Shown: positions 41,827 through 51,795 of the stretch, piece after piece
Position numbering within the stretch: position 1 is the first letter of the stretch
Layout: each line of letters opens with the position of its first letter
Assembly: GCF_963169125.1 (NCBI RefSeq)
Contig: NC_084795.1
Coordinates: forward strand, 193,414,214 to 193,478,213
Direction: 5' to 3'
Length of the DNA stretch: 64,000 nt
From: Humulus lupulus
Lineage: Eukaryota > Streptophyta > Magnoliopsida > Rosales > Cannabaceae
Notes under the pieces: model-generated
The model's database searches: none
Told to the model about the DNA's origin: nothing
Seen by the model: only the letters and a program-made list of their open reading frames with translations
Translations under genes and position numbers: made by a program

Positions 41827-42723
41827 TTGACTCAGACTAAAGCGGAGGCTAGTCCCTCAGTTGTGACAGGTCAGGTCTCTAGCGCTGGTTCTTTGTATAC
41901 TGCATTGATTGATTCAGGGTCTACCCATTCATTTGTATCTGATAGGGTGATATACCAGCTTTGTAGACCTAGTATTGCGTATGCTAGGGGTTTCAAGACT
42001 TTGTTTCCAATAGGAGAACTGGTAGTCTCTAGGAGATGGATTAGAGCGTTACCGATAGAGATAGATGGTAGGGAATTGTTTGTTGACCTGGTTGAACTAG
42101 ACATGGATGATTTTGATATGATATTAGGGATGAATTGGTTAATGAGATACGGAGTAACAATTGATTGCAAGCGACGAATGGTGACTTTTGAACCAGAAGG
42201 CAAGGTACCTTTTGTATTTATGGGGACGTTGAATGGATCGCGAGTGCCTATGATCTTAGCACTGAAGGCTAGAGACCTGATGCAGGAAGGTTGCATAGGA
42301 TTCCTAGCAAGTGTTGTAGATACCTCTAGAGTGGTATCAATGGGACCGAATGAAACCAGATTGGTATGTGAGTTTCCAGACTTGTTTCCAGCGGATTTTT
42401 CGGGATTGCCGCCACAGCGGGAGATCGAGTTCGTCATAGAGTTGGAACCAGGAGCGAAGCCAGTGTCTAGGGCACCTTATAGAATGGCTCTGGTAGAGTT
42501 AATGGAGTTAAAGATTCAGTTACAAGAGCTAGTGGATTTGGGATTCATTAGACCAAGTTTCTCACCATGGGGTGCCCCAATGTTATTTGTTAAGAAGAAG
42601 GATGGATCGCTTAGGATGTGCATTGACTATAGGGAGTTGAACAAGTTGACTATTAAGAATAAGTATCCACTACCTAGGATCAATGATTTATTTGATCAGT
42701 TACAGGGGAGCACGATGTTTTGA
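41827..42723 (+). CDS. Chr-2 protease and RT N-terminus
   Basis: 298 open codons. Protease: [16 protein letters not shown] with the DSG active site and [16 protein letters not shown]; then [22 protein letters not shown] links to RT ([46 protein letters not shown]). It ends at a TGA (42721-42723) where the protein should continue as [12 protein letters not shown]. It belongs to the Gag-Pol polyprotein; the start at 41827 is only an internal Met. Confidence 0.88.
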   Translation: MTQTKAEASPSVVTGQVSSAGSLYTALIDSGSTHSFVSDRVIYQLCRPSIAYARGFKTLFPIGELVVSRRWIRALPIEIDGRELFVDLVELDMDDFDMILGMNWLMRYGVTIDCKRRMVTFEPEGKVPFVFMGTLNGSRVPMILALKARDLMQEGCIGFLASVVDTSRVVSMGPNETRLVCEFPDLFPADFSGLPPQREIEFVIELEPGAKPVSRAPYRMALVELMELKIQLQELVDLGFIRPSFSPWGAPMLFVKKKDGSLRMCIDYRELNKLTIKNKYPLPRINDLFDQLQGSTMF

Positions 42724-43707
42724 AAGATTTATCTCCGGTCAGGCTATCATCAGTTGAGGATTAAAGAGGAGGACATACCAAAGACTAATTTTCGAACAAG
42801 GTACGGGCATTATGAATTTCTGGTTATGTCCTTTCGATTAACCAATGCCCCAGCAGCTTTTATGGATATGATGAACAAGATTTTCAAAGATTATCTGGAT
42901 AAGTTTGTGATTGTGTTTATCGATGATATCCTAGTGCACTCCCAATCAGAGACAGAGCATGAGCATCATCTGCGTCTAGTATTGTAGCGATTGAGACAAC
43001 ATAAGTTATATGCCAAGTTCAGTAAGTGCGAGTTCTGGTTACCGCAGGTTACATTTGAGGACCATATTATCAGTAAGGAGGGGATATTGGTTGACCCAAG
43101 TAAGATAGAGGTAGTGAGAGATTGGCCTAGACCCAGCAGCGTTCCTGAGGTCAGAATTTTTCTTGGGTTGGGAGGATACTATCGGCGGTTTGTAGAGGGG
43201 TTTTCCAGGATTGCTACTCCATTAACAGAGTTGACAAGAAAGAAGACCAAGTATGTCTGGACAGATCGGTGTGAGAATAGCTTCAAGGAATTGAAGCGGC
43301 AATTGATTACTGCACCAGTGTTGAGCCTGCCGACAGACAATGAGAAGTTCGTGGTTTACTGTGATGCTTCCAAACAGGGTTTGGGATGTGTGTTGATGCA
43401 AGCTGGGAAGGTAATAGCTTATGCATCAAGGCAATTAGAAGAGTACGAGCAGAGATATCCCACGCATGATCTGGAGTTGGCTGCTATGGTATTCACACTT
43501 AAGGTTTGGAGACATTACCTGTATGGTGAAAGGTGCGAGATATACATTGATCATAAGAGTTTAAAGTACTTCTTTACCCAGAAAGACTTGAATATGCACC
43601 AAAGGCAGTGGATAGAGTTCGTAAAGGAATATGATTGTGATATCCTATATCATCCTAGGAAGGCTAATGTAGTGGCTGATGCATTGAGTCGGAAGGGCCT
43701 AGGATAG
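42724..43707 (+). CDS. Chr-2 RT catalytic part and RNase H
   Basis: [36 protein letters not shown] and [16 protein letters not shown] (catalytic FIDD), a TAG at 42985-42987 for a Gln codon, then [74 protein letters not shown] and [13 protein letters not shown]. It stops at a TAG (43705-43707) where Chr-3 has CAG. Apart from the two stops the RT and RNase H are complete. Confidence 0.9.
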
Positions 43708-43919
43708 TTGTTTAGTTCGAGGCAGGTATCCGACAGATTAGCTGACGAGATAACCAGAGCAGGTATAGAGATGGGGGTTGGTAGGTTAGCCAACATTAAT
43801 TTCCGTCAATGCTCCTTGAGAGGATTAAGGAAGCACAGGGAAGGGATCCCCAGTTAGTTGAACATGCAGAGAATGTCCTAGCTGGAACGATTAAGGACTT
43901 CTCTATCTCAGGGATGGGC

Positions 43920-44395
43920 TTACTGAAGTACAAGGGACGGATTTTTGTTTCGATTGATCCAGATATTCGGTGAGAGATTCTGGATGAGTCTCATACCACT
44001 CCCTACTCTTTACACCCAGGTACTACGAAGATGTACCAAGATTTAAGAGTTTCGTATTGGTGGACAGGCATGAAGAGGGATTTGGTAGACTATATGGCTA
44101 GGTGCTTAACTTGTCAACAGATTAAAGCTGAACATCAGAGGCCGGTAGGGTTATTGCAACCTCGAGGGATTCCTGAGTGGAAATGGGAGGATATTACCAT
44201 GGACTTTGTGGTTGGATTGCCGAAGACCGCGGGTCAACATGACTCAGTGTGGGTGATTGTGGACAGCTATACTAAGTCCGCCCACTTTTTACCTGTGAGG
44301 ACAACTTATACTGTGGAGCAGTATGCTGAGCTATACTTGAAGGAAATTGTTTTACTTCATGGGGCTCCGAGGTCGATAGTATCCGACAAGGACCC
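43920..44395 (+). pseudogene. Chr-2 integrase, N-terminal half
   Basis: A TGA at 43972-43974 interrupts IR-EILDES. Then come HTTPYSLHPGTTKMYQDLRV, ARCLTCQQIKAEHQRP (HHCC finger), MDFVVGLPKTAGQHDSVWVI, VDSYTKSAHFLPV and GAPRSIVSDKDP, with both catalytic Asp. The frame enters S2 at 44396 and resumes at 46621 with TFSSMFWESL. Confidence 0.9.
44391..44395. repeat. Target-site duplication of S2, left copy
   Basis: GACCC is repeated exactly at 46616-46620. The integrase codons for DP then TF are restored when one copy is kept. Confidence 0.95.
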
Positions 44396-46615
44396 TGTAA
44401 CGCCCTACTTCCTTAGAGCCGTTACTAAGTGAGTTTTTAAGAAAAAACAGTGTGCAATGAACTCGCTAACCGAGGTTTTTGAAACAAAAGTGTGACTAAT
44501 TAAGAGTTAAGGCTGTAATCTTTGAAAATGCATCGTTTCATCAAAACTTCTATTATTAAACAGTTGGGATCCCAAAATAAGGTTTGAAAACTAATTACAT
44601 CTTGAAATAAGGTTACAGTTTGAGATATTATAAAATTATAGATTTTTACAGCCATTTTCGAATAAACCCCCAACCAAAGCAGTCGGGCAGGCCAAACATG
44701 TACACGTCGCTTCACGCTCTCCGTACTCATGGTTGGTTGACTCATTCATTTCCCTTACCTGCAACACAGAGCACCCGTGAGCCGAAGCCCAGCAAGAAAA
44801 CTCATGCAGGACATAACATATGCAATGTATACAGTTTATCATAACAGATAATCCACAATAAACAAGTCAATCATTAGACTAAGCAAACACGGCCAAGCCG
44901 CCCCAGAGCCTTACCGAAGCCTGGGGTATCGGTTCTCACCGCGAGGATAACTCATGTATCCCTTGGGTCCCACCCTGAATATAGCATCCCATGTGCTAGG
45001 TGTTACTTTCGGCCCACGGCCGCCCCGGCTTACGCCGTACTCGGCCCACGGCCGCCCCGGCCTACGCCGTACTCGGCCCACGGCCGCTCATTTCATCATA
45101 ATCACACATATAGTACATTCGAAATAATCATTCACACACATCATGATTCATTTAAGTTTAAACATTTGCACATAATACAATCTGGGGCCATGCCCTAACC
45201 TCGGGTGTTATAGTTTTCTTACCTGCATTCCGAGCCTCCTGATGCACTAGAGCCACGAGCACGGTCCTCAAGCACGAGCCTCACCAACAACCTAGTCACA
45301 ACACACAAGAAACATCCCTCAATACTAATCAACCCAAAACCACTTCCCGGGACCAATCCCGCACTCTCGGGACCTCTAAAACCTTAAAACAACATCCCGG
45401 AGACATCCCCCGAAGCCCCGGAGCAAAGGCCTAAAATTGCCTAAAAATGCCATCCTGAAATTTGCCTTGTGCCGCGGCACCCAGAAACCAGAGGCTCCCC
45501 ACCGCGGCAAGCAAAACCCGTGCCGCGGCACGCCCTCGCAGACCCAGAATTCTGGGTTTTTCCTTCGCGTTTTCCCGAGCTTCAACCTCTCCAAATCATC
45601 CTAAACCAATACCTAAACCCCAAAACTCAAATCCAAACTTCATATGAACATTCTATCAACCTACAAACACTAGAATCAAGATCCAAAACACACTCATACC
45701 CAAAATTCAACCCTTGATTTCTAACTTCAGAAAAACTCAAACCAAGGCATGAAACTAACTCAAGCTTTAGATCCACAACTCAAAACAGAAATCAAACTTA
45801 AATATGCACAAGATCCTTACCTCAAATGGAGAATCCACTCAAAAGCTCCCTAGATCCTCCTCCCAAGTTCCCACTTCAGCCCTTCACCCTTCTTCTTCTT
45901 TTCTCTTCACTTGCCCTAGCTCTTCTTTCTCCCCCTCTTTCTTCTCTTCAATTTCTATCAATGCCACAAGTGACCCCAAATGCCCAAATCGTACCCCCTT
46001 AGATCACAGCTAAAATTTTCATAATCCCCTTGCCAAAAGACCAAATTACCCCTTCCTATTAATCTTTCCAATCTAAACCTTCAAGGGCACTTAAGTCATT
46101 ACTCTTCTATTTCATTTCTACCATTTTCTTTCTAAAACTTGTTACTCACAGGAGTAACTAATGGTTACCCAGGTTACTAAATCTCCAATAACCATTACCC
46201 GCTAAACCTCAACTTAACCATAAAATCCCTGAGGTACCCCTAGGCTTCTCCCGAGCCGGGTATAGAAATCCCGTTGTGACTCTTGAGTTAACTAGCTCTC
46301 TAGGACCGTCTCGGCACGTGCATCACAATAAAACAACCACACCCACGTGGTACAATTCACAGAATAAAATTATCACATATCAATACAGTTATGCCCAACA
46401 TGGCCAAAATTACAATTATGCCCTTCTAACACGATCCGGGCCTACATGCATACTAGTAAACCTAGCCATGCATCTCAGTTAAACAAATAGCCAAATAACA
46501 TGCTTTAAATCATAATCATGCATTTAATTCATAAAATCACACATAAATCCCAACCTGCCCTCCTGGCACACTAATCAAGGCCCTTAAGCCTTATTAGCGA
46601 ATTTGGGTCGTTACA
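44396..46615 (-). mobile_element. S2: solo LTR of the TGTAAC family, in Chr-2 integrase
   Basis: A 2220-bp LTR in reverse orientation (LTR start TGTAACGACCCAAATTCGC at 46615, end GGGCGTTACA at 44396) with a perfect GACCC duplication. There is no internal region. It is close to the partial LTR at 1-1055 and related to S1. It is the youngest layer of the middle stack. Confidence 0.96.
45469..45531. repeat. GTGCCGCGGCAC palindrome pair in S2
   Basis: The 12-bp perfect palindrome GTGCCGCGGCAC occurs at 45469-45480 and 45520-45531, with ACCGCGGCA between them (45501). Confidence 0.9.
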
Positions 46616-46620
46616 GACCC

Positions 46621-47010
46621 CACCTTCTCCTCCATGTTTTGGGAGAGCCTGCAGAAGGCAATAGGCACACAGTTATGGTTTAGTACCACTTATCATCCTC
46701 AGACAGATGGGCAATCTGAGAGGACGATTCAGATACTGGAGGATATGTTACGAGCCTGTGTGTTGGATTTTGGGGGATCTTGGAGTAGGTATCTTCCTTT
46801 GATTGAGTTCTCGTACAATAATAGTTATCAGGTGACTATCGGAGTGGCTCTGATGAGATGCTGTATGGGAGAAAGTGCAGATCACCGATACACTGGGATG
46901 AGACCGGCGAGAGAAGATATCTAGGTCCTGAGATGGTTCAAAGGACCAATGAGGCAATTGAAAAGATTAGAGCTCGTGTTTCACGTATCCATGCTCCGGA
47001 AATATGTATC
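46621..47010 (+). pseudogene. Chr-2 integrase, C-terminal half with internal deletion
   Basis: FWESLQKAIGTQLWFST, YHPQTDGQSERTIQILEDML (catalytic Glu) and LDFGGSWSRYLPLIEFSYNN continue the core. After a frameshift near 46850, EAIEKIRARV joins directly to VFHVSMLRKYVSD. Chr-3 has about 65-70 residues between these points (the GKLSPRFVSPFEIL region), so an internal deletion of ~200 bp lies near 46975. Confidence 0.82.
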
Positions 47011-47227
47011 AGATACTGCTCATGTGTTGGGCTATGAGAATTTGGAGCTGGATCAGGATTTATCATACGAGGAGAAGCCTATTCAGATCCTTGACAGAAT
47101 GGACAAAGTCTTGCGGAGCAAGACCATCGCCTTGGTTAAAGTGCTCTGGAGGAACAGCAAGGTTGAAGAGGCGACGTGGGAACTTGAGTCTGTTATGCGG
47201 GAGCAGCATCCCGAGATATTCAGGTAA
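47011..47227 (+). CDS. Chr-2 integrase tail and chromodomain
   Basis: GYENLELDQDLSYEEKPIQI, LDRMDKVLRSKTIALVKVLW and KVEEATWELESVMREQHPEI form the chromodomain-type tail and end at the natural TAA at 47225-47227, 35 bp before the LTR. The same region is present in Chr-3. Confidence 0.87.
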
Positions 47228-47250
47228 TTTTGAGGATGAAATTCTTGTAT

Positions 47251-47262
47251 GGAGGGGATAGT
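47251..47262 (+). promoter_or_regulatory. Polypurine tract of Chr-2
   Basis: GGAGGGGATAGT immediately precedes the 3' LTR; identical to the Chr-3 tract. Confidence 0.88.
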
Positions 47263-48968
47263 TGTAACACCCCAATTTGCTAATAAGGGTTAGGACCTTG
47301 ATTAGCGTGCCTGGAGGGCAATAAGTGAATTAACATTTTAATATGTGATATTGAATGAATATGTGATTAGAATGCATGTTTAGGTGATATAAATATGCAT
47401 GTGGGCCCCGTTTGTATGTTAGGGGTAAAATGGTAATTTTAGCCCTCTGAGGGCATAAATGTGATAATTGTATTATATGATTAGTACCACGTGTGAGTGG
47501 TGATATTATTGTGATGCATGTGCCGAGACAGTCCTAGGGGGCTAATTAGTTTAAAAGTCACAACGGGATTAAATACCTGGCTCGAGAAGAGCCTAGGGGT
47601 ATTTTGAGAATTTTATACTTTGAGTTAGTGAGCTAATGGTTAATGGTAATTGAGTAACTTGAGTGACCATTAGTAACCATTAAGAGTAACAGAATTTAGA
47701 TAAGGAAAATGGTACAATTGTAGAAAAGGTGAAATGACAGAAATGCCCTTGAGGTTTAGTTAGGAAAGGATTTTGAGAGAGGGGTAAAATGGTCTTTTGG
47801 CAAAGGTTAGATAGCTTCAGCTGAGGGAAAGGATGAATCACGTTTTACACTTAGTCATATTTGGTTTATGCTGGAATTTGAAAGAGAAAACTAGAAGGAA
47901 AGGGAAACAAGAAGGAAGCCGAAATTTGGAACCTAGGAGGAGAATCAAGAAGCTTGAGGCAACTAAAGTCAAGTATAGGCTAAGATTGTTCAGAGTTTGG
48001 TAATCAAGGGGAGAGTGGCTTGAAGCTGGGATTGGAGGGAGTTCAAGGTTCATTCTTGATTGAGGTTTTCGGAGAGGCTCGGGATAGAGGACTGTGCTCA
48101 TGACTTTGGTGCATTGTAAAGCTTGGGATACAGGTAAGAAAACTGTAGTACCCGTAGAGCAGGGCATGGGCCCATAAGTATTGTTGCAGGGCATGGCCCT
48201 ACATTATATTACATGTTAGGGTGTAGCCTTGATTGAATTTTTATATGATTGAATGTTGTTTGAGTTAAGCTATATGTGGTTATAGTTGAATGAACAGCAA
48301 AGGAGCCGAGAACGGCAAAGAGCCGAAAACGGCGAAGGCCGAGAACGGCAGTGGGACCGAGGGTAACATTTGGCACGCGGAGTGCATACCACCAGGGTGA
48401 GACCCCAATGGATACATGGGATATCCTTACGGTGAGGACTGAGATCCCAGGCTTTGGTAATTCTTCTGGGACGGCATGGCCGTATATGTTTAGTTTGATG
48501 GGCTATCTATTTATCTGTGGATTAACTGATATAATGATTATATAATATGCATATGTTGTGTGCTGTGTGAGTTTTTTTGCTGGGCTTCGGCTCACGGGTG
48601 CTCTGTGTTGCAGGTAAGGGCAAGGGAAAAGCCAACCAGCCATGAGTACGGAGAGCGTGGGGCGGCGCCTACATGTTTGGCCTGCACGAGTGCTTTGGTT
48701 GGGGGCATTTTGAGAAATGGTTGTATTAAACTCTGATTTTGATGGTTAATTACCTGTAAACCTATTTTGGAATTGTAAATATTATATAAACTGTATTTTG
48801 GGATCCCAAATATAAGACACTTGAAATTTTCAATGAATTAAGCAGTTTTCAAAGATTACAGCTTTGATTTCTATTTAATCACACTTTTGTTCTAAAAACC
48901 TCATTTAGCGAGTTAATTGCACATTTTAAACTCACTTAGTAACGACTCTAAGGTAATAGGGCATTACA
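47263..48968 (+). repeat. 3' LTR of Chr-2
   Basis: 1706 bp from TGTAACACCCCAATTTGC to GGGCATTACA, the partner of 38706-40417 along its full length. Confidence 0.95.
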
Positions 48969-49637
48969 GTAGCTATCCTGGATTACCACTCAAAAAACCG
49001 CCGATAATACCCTGCCAATCCCAGAAAACTCCTCACTTCAAGAACATTGTTCGGTCTAGGCCAATTTCTCACTGCCTCAATCTTACTTGGGTCAACCAGA
49101 ATCCCTTCCTTACGATATGGCCCAGAAATTTAACTTGCGGTAACCAGAACTCGTAGATGCTGAACTTAGCATATAACATATGCCTCCTTTGTAGATGTTG
49201 CGCATGCTTTGTCTCTGACTGAGAGTACACCAGAATTTCGTCGATAAATACAATCACAAACTTATCCAGATAATCCTTGAAAACCCTACTGATCATATCC
49301 ATAAATTCTACTCGGGCATTGGTTAATCCAAAGGACATCACCATGAATTCATAGTGTCCATACCTCATCCGGAAAGCGGTCTTTGGTATGTCCTCTTCTT
49401 TAATCCTTAACTGATGGTAGCCTAATCAAAGATCAATCTTGGAAAATACTGTTCTTCCCTATAGCTTGTCAAATAGATCATCGATCCTAGGCAGTGGATA
49501 CTTGTTCTTAATGGTCAACTTATTCAGCTCCCTGTAGTCAATACACATCATAAGAGATCCATCCTTCTTCTTGACGAACAACGCTGGTGCACCCCATGGC
49601 GAGAAACTCGGTCTAATGAACCCCAAATCCAGTGACT
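48969..49637 (-). pseudogene. Chr-3 reverse transcriptase, main part
   Basis: From right to left: [91 protein letters not shown] and [20 protein letters not shown]. The second Asp of FIDD is Glu here (FIDE), which should abolish catalysis. Stops at KL-GRT and DL-LGYHQL fit C-to-T changes of CAG and CGA. It ends at the Chr-2 insertion. Confidence 0.87.
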
Positions 49638-50346
49638 CCTACAACTGAATCTTCAACTCCTTCAGCTCAGTCGGAGCCATGCTGTAGGGTGTCCTAGATA
49701 CTAGCTCCGCCCCTGGTGCCAACACTATAACAAAATCAGTCTCCCGCTGTGGCGGTAACCCTGGCAGATCCGCTGGAAACAAATTTGGAAACTCACATAC
49801 CAATATGGTCTCACCCGGTCCAACCAACACAATCCTAGAGGTATCCACAACATTCGTTAGGAATCCTATGCAACCTTCCTGCATCAGGTCCTTAGCCTTC
49901 AATGTTGAAATCATAGGTATTTGCGGTCCACCAACTGTCCCCACAAATACAAAGGGTACCTCCCCTTTTTGTTCAGAAGTCATCATCCTACGCTTGCAGT
50001 CAATCATTGCCCCATACCTTGATAATCAATCCATCCCTAGGATCATATTGAAGTCATCAATTGCAAGCTCAATCAGATCAACAGACAACTCCCTACCATC
50101 TACCTCCACTGATAATGCTCTAATCCATCTCCTAGAGACTACCAGTTCCCCAGTTGGAAACAAAGTCTGAAAACCCCTAGCATACAAAACACTAGGTCTA
50201 CACAGCTGACCTATCACTCTAGCGGACTCAAACGAATGACTAGCTATCGAATCAAACAATGCAATATAAGAAGAACCAGCACTAGAAATCTGACCTGTCA
50301 CAACCGAGGGGCTAGCCTTCGCCTCAATCTGAGTCAAAGAAAACAC
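49638..50346 (-). pseudogene. Chr-3 aspartic protease
   Basis: SSYIALFDSIASHSFES corresponds to the [10 protein letters not shown] active site of Chr-2; the Gly after DS is Ile, so the active site is damaged. DDFNMILGMD follows, and after a frame break [31 protein letters not shown] and LPGLPPQRETDF. Order and residues otherwise parallel Chr-2 41827-42440. Confidence 0.83.
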
Positions 50347-51455
50347 TCTGGTAGGAGCGAAACTGTCACCCTACTTCTGCTCCTCTTTCCTGGCTTGTGG
50401 GTAGTCCTTCTTCTAATGATTGGCACTCCAACAGATAAAGTAGGCCCTAATTCTGCACTCACTCTGGTGCCGTCGTCTGCATCGTGGACACACTGGAAAA
50501 CTCCTCCAGTTGTCACCTCCGCCCTAACGGCCTCCAAAAGCACCCCATGCCCTCCTATCCGAGCTAGGAGGAACAAAAGAATCTGGGGCCTTTCTCTTCT
50601 ACTCACTGGAGCCACTAACCCGACTGGATCCAATAAAAGGAGGCACTATTCTCCTGGCATCACACCTAACAGTGCTCTCTCTCCAAATCTGGTCCTCGGC
50701 CCTCTAAGCTGTAAGGGCCTTGTGTACAACCTGAGCATAGGTAGTACTTTCTAGATTAAGGTGATCTTCACATCGCGGGCGATCATAACATTTAACCTCC
50801 ATACAAATCTGTCTCTCCTTGCCGCATCTGTTGGCACTAAATCTGGCGCAAACTTTGCCAACTGGTCAAATCTCAAAGCATACTTAGTAACTATCAATCG
50901 GTTCTGAGTTAGGTTGATGAACTTGTCAACCTTTGCAGCTCGGACTGCTACACTATAGTATTTCTCATTGAAGATGTTTTCGAACTCTTCCCAGGTCATA
51001 ACTGCCACATTCCTCCTCTGAACTACTACATCCCACCAAATGCGGGCATCCTCTCTGAACATGTAGCTAGCACAAGCTACCCTTTCGTTCCCCTCAACAC
51101 TCATAAAATCCAGAATAGAGGTTATCATATTTATCCACTGCTCTGCCCGCAGTGGGTCTGATCCACCCTCAAAGGTGGGAGGAAGCTGCTTCTTGAACCT
51201 CTCATATAAAGGTTCCCACCTATTCTCCACAACAGGTTGAACTGGCAGTAGCTCCACAACCTGCTGAACTGGAAACCCAGTGACCTATGGAGGGGCCTGT
51301 TGCCTCAACTGTCGAAGTTCTTCCTCTGTTCGTTGAAGTCTTGCTTCCATTTTGGCAAACATCTGTTGCCAATTATGTGGGACAAGTGGAGGGCCTGACC
51401 CTGGTTGTCATCCTCGGCCCTACTGTCACGGAGTCTAGATGATTATCGAGGCATC
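50347..51455 (-). pseudogene. Chr-3 gag
   Basis: Minus-strand: SSRLRDSRAEDDNQG near the start, VQPVVENRWEPLYERFKKQLP, TFEGGSDPLRAEQWINMITS, YMFREDARIWWDVVVQRRNV, TWEEFENIFNEKYYSVAVRA and VPTDAARRDRFVWRLNV, then a zinc-knuckle region that is frame-shifted (50350-50480). The open core is 168 codons (51257-50751). This is the better preserved gag of the chromoviruses here. Confidence 0.85.
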
Positions 51456-51781
51456 TCAACAAATATGCCTGCGATCAACAACGCCGCTCATCAGGCGTGA
51501 TAACAACATCCAAAACCACCTCCCAGATCATACCAGTCAACCATAAACAATAGTCCACATAACATACAGATAGCATATAGCACACATCGAACCATGCCCT
51601 GGCATCATGCATATGTTAACTCATTCATCATGCTCTATATGAAATAAGCAGGAAAGCAGGGCATTCAAGCACATATTCAAGCATATAAGTCAATCATTAC
51701 CAACCAACCCTTAGTCGAGCTTGTCACTGACAGCGACCGTACATGTTCGGTCAATCTCTAGAAACCATAAACCTTGGCTCA

Positions 51782-51792
51782 CTCTCATACCA
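51782..51792 (-). promoter_or_regulatory. Primer binding site of Chr-3
   Basis: TGGTATGAGAG on the minus strand lies just inside the 5' LTR end, a diverged form of TGGTATCAGAG. Confidence 0.78.
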
Positions 51793-51795
51793 AGT

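Larger units (their letters stand above)
38706..48968 (+). mobile_element. Chr-2: full-length Tekay/Del-type chromovirus with both LTRs
   Basis: 5' LTR 38706-40417, primer site, gag, protease, RT, RNase H, integrase and chromodomain, polypurine tract, 3' LTR 47263-48968. Flanks GTAGT/GTAGC. The element inserted in the RT of Chr-3 and later received S2 in its own integrase gene. Without S2 it is about 8.0 kb, normal for the lineage. By eye the LTRs differ at roughly a dozen positions in the first ~300 bp, so it is not very recent. Confidence 0.93.

Noticed and set aside
42724..43707. Endogenous pararetrovirus because of RT and RNase H
   Set aside because: LTRs, primer site, integrase and chromodomain in the Ty3 order identify a chromovirus; no movement protein or coat motif is seen.
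47838..48194. 118-codon minus frame
   Set aside because: Inside the Chr-2 3' LTR and not preserved in the 5' LTR partner.
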